The notes under the pieces are model-generated. The model was given only the letters and a program-made list of their open reading frames with translations. It was not told the origin of the DNA and did not search any database. Positions 5,616 through 5,912 of a DNA stretch of 5,912 nt are shown here, one piece after another. The stretch is taken from the NCBI GenBank assembly GCA_030597485.1, contig JAUVRU010000161.1, positions 1 through 5,912 on the forward strand, given 5' to 3'. Source of the DNA: Anaerolineae bacterium (GTDB taxonomy: Bacteria; Chloroflexota; Anaerolineae; 4572-78; NAK82). Each line of letters opens with the position of its first letter. Positions within the stretch are counted from its first letter, which is position 1. Made by a program: the position numbers and the translations under genes.

Positions 5616-5912
5616 TCACGCCCCGTTGTCTTCTACCGTTGATTGCTGCTTCAGCAATCCTTTGTTCTCGACCAACTGGGCCCGTGCATCTGCGTCTTCC
5701 TCTCTGACAAGGGCGACCACGTCTTCTTGGTCATCCGGCACGGCGACCGTCCTCGGCGCCGCGAAGCTGGAGAGAATGGCGAATGGTCCGGTGCCAGTTG
5801 TCGTTAGGGCCGTTGCCAAGACCGGGCGGGCGGTCCCCCCGGGGGTGGCTGCTCCCCCGGTCGCGCCATATTCCTGTCTCGCGACCAATGCCACGTCACG
5901 ACAACTGCGGAC
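5616..5912 (-). CDS. Unrecognised protein, C-terminal part; 5' end outside the window
   Basis: An open frame from the window edge to a TGA at 5616-5618, ending 12 bases before the start of the membrane protein gene; that tight spacing is the main reason to believe it. About 98 codons are visible. The first part is rich in Gly, Ala, Thr and Pro, with a mildly hydrophobic stretch (PFAILSSFAA). The end is acidic and probably helical (DDQEDVVALVREEDADARAQ, then LVENKGLLKQQSTVEDNGA). I do not recognise a family or any catalytic motif. A GTG at 5894 could start a 92-residue protein, but no clear ribosome site precedes it, and the frame stays open to the edge, so a larger gene is more likely. Given the decay of its neighbours it may itself be damaged upstream. 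Confidence 0.4.
   Translation of the reverse strand, partial: VRSCRDVALVARQEYGATGGAATPGGTARPVLATALTTTGTGPFAILSSFAAPRTVAVPDDQEDVVALVREEDADARAQLVENKGLLKQQSTVEDNGA

Noticed and set aside
1..5912. Stop-codon recoding (TAG or TGA read as an amino acid)
   Set aside because: TGA ends the small gene, the antiporter, the RCK_C piece and the membrane protein frame, and TAG ends the intact Ig-like gene at a natural C-terminus. The frameshift and deletions also need decay as the explanation.

Overview
The window is GC-rich bacterial DNA in which every gene I can support lies on the minus strand. It looks like Chloroflexota, perhaps an Anaerolineae- or Caldilineae-like lineage. Two things suggest this: a decayed LuxR/MalT-type helix-turn-helix preceded by a low-complexity linker, and an Ig-like 'COG1470-type' membrane protein. 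Both types are common in that phylum. This taxonomic call is an inference from gene style, not from a marker gene.

Reading in the direction of transcription (from high to low coordinates), the window starts with the 3' end of an unrecognised gene (5912-5616). A six-helix membrane protein gene follows 12 bp later (5603-4905), interrupted by two in-frame stops. Next comes a collapsed ClC chloride-channel gene with a C-terminal RCK_C (TrkA-C) domain (about 4745-4298). After that is an intact 458-residue membrane protein with three Ig-like domains and a Pro/Glu-rich linker between two membrane segments (4249-2873). A perfect 13-bp hairpin (2758-2789) lies downstream of it. Then comes a CPA1-type Na+/H+ antiporter gene broken by one stop and one single-base frameshift (2641-1401). 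A remnant of a LuxR-family DNA-binding domain follows (1317-1006).

The last block is an apparently intact two-gene unit: a small conserved-looking protein of unknown function (810-526) whose stop overlaps the start of a large arylsulfatase (529 to beyond the window edge). Upstream of this pair are an array of G-runs spaced 11 bp apart (964-1010) and a GC-rich leader hairpin (840-867).

The main theme is a block of decaying ion-transport and regulatory genes (DUF-like membrane protein, ClC-RCK, Na+/H+ antiporter, LuxR) interspersed with intact genes. The frameshift could be a sequencing or assembly error. However, several independent lesions of different kinds (nonsense codons, a frameshift, an internal deletion, a lost N-terminus) make real gene decay more likely. 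I see no CRISPR array, tRNA, rRNA or insertion sequence, and no convincing new defence-type system.
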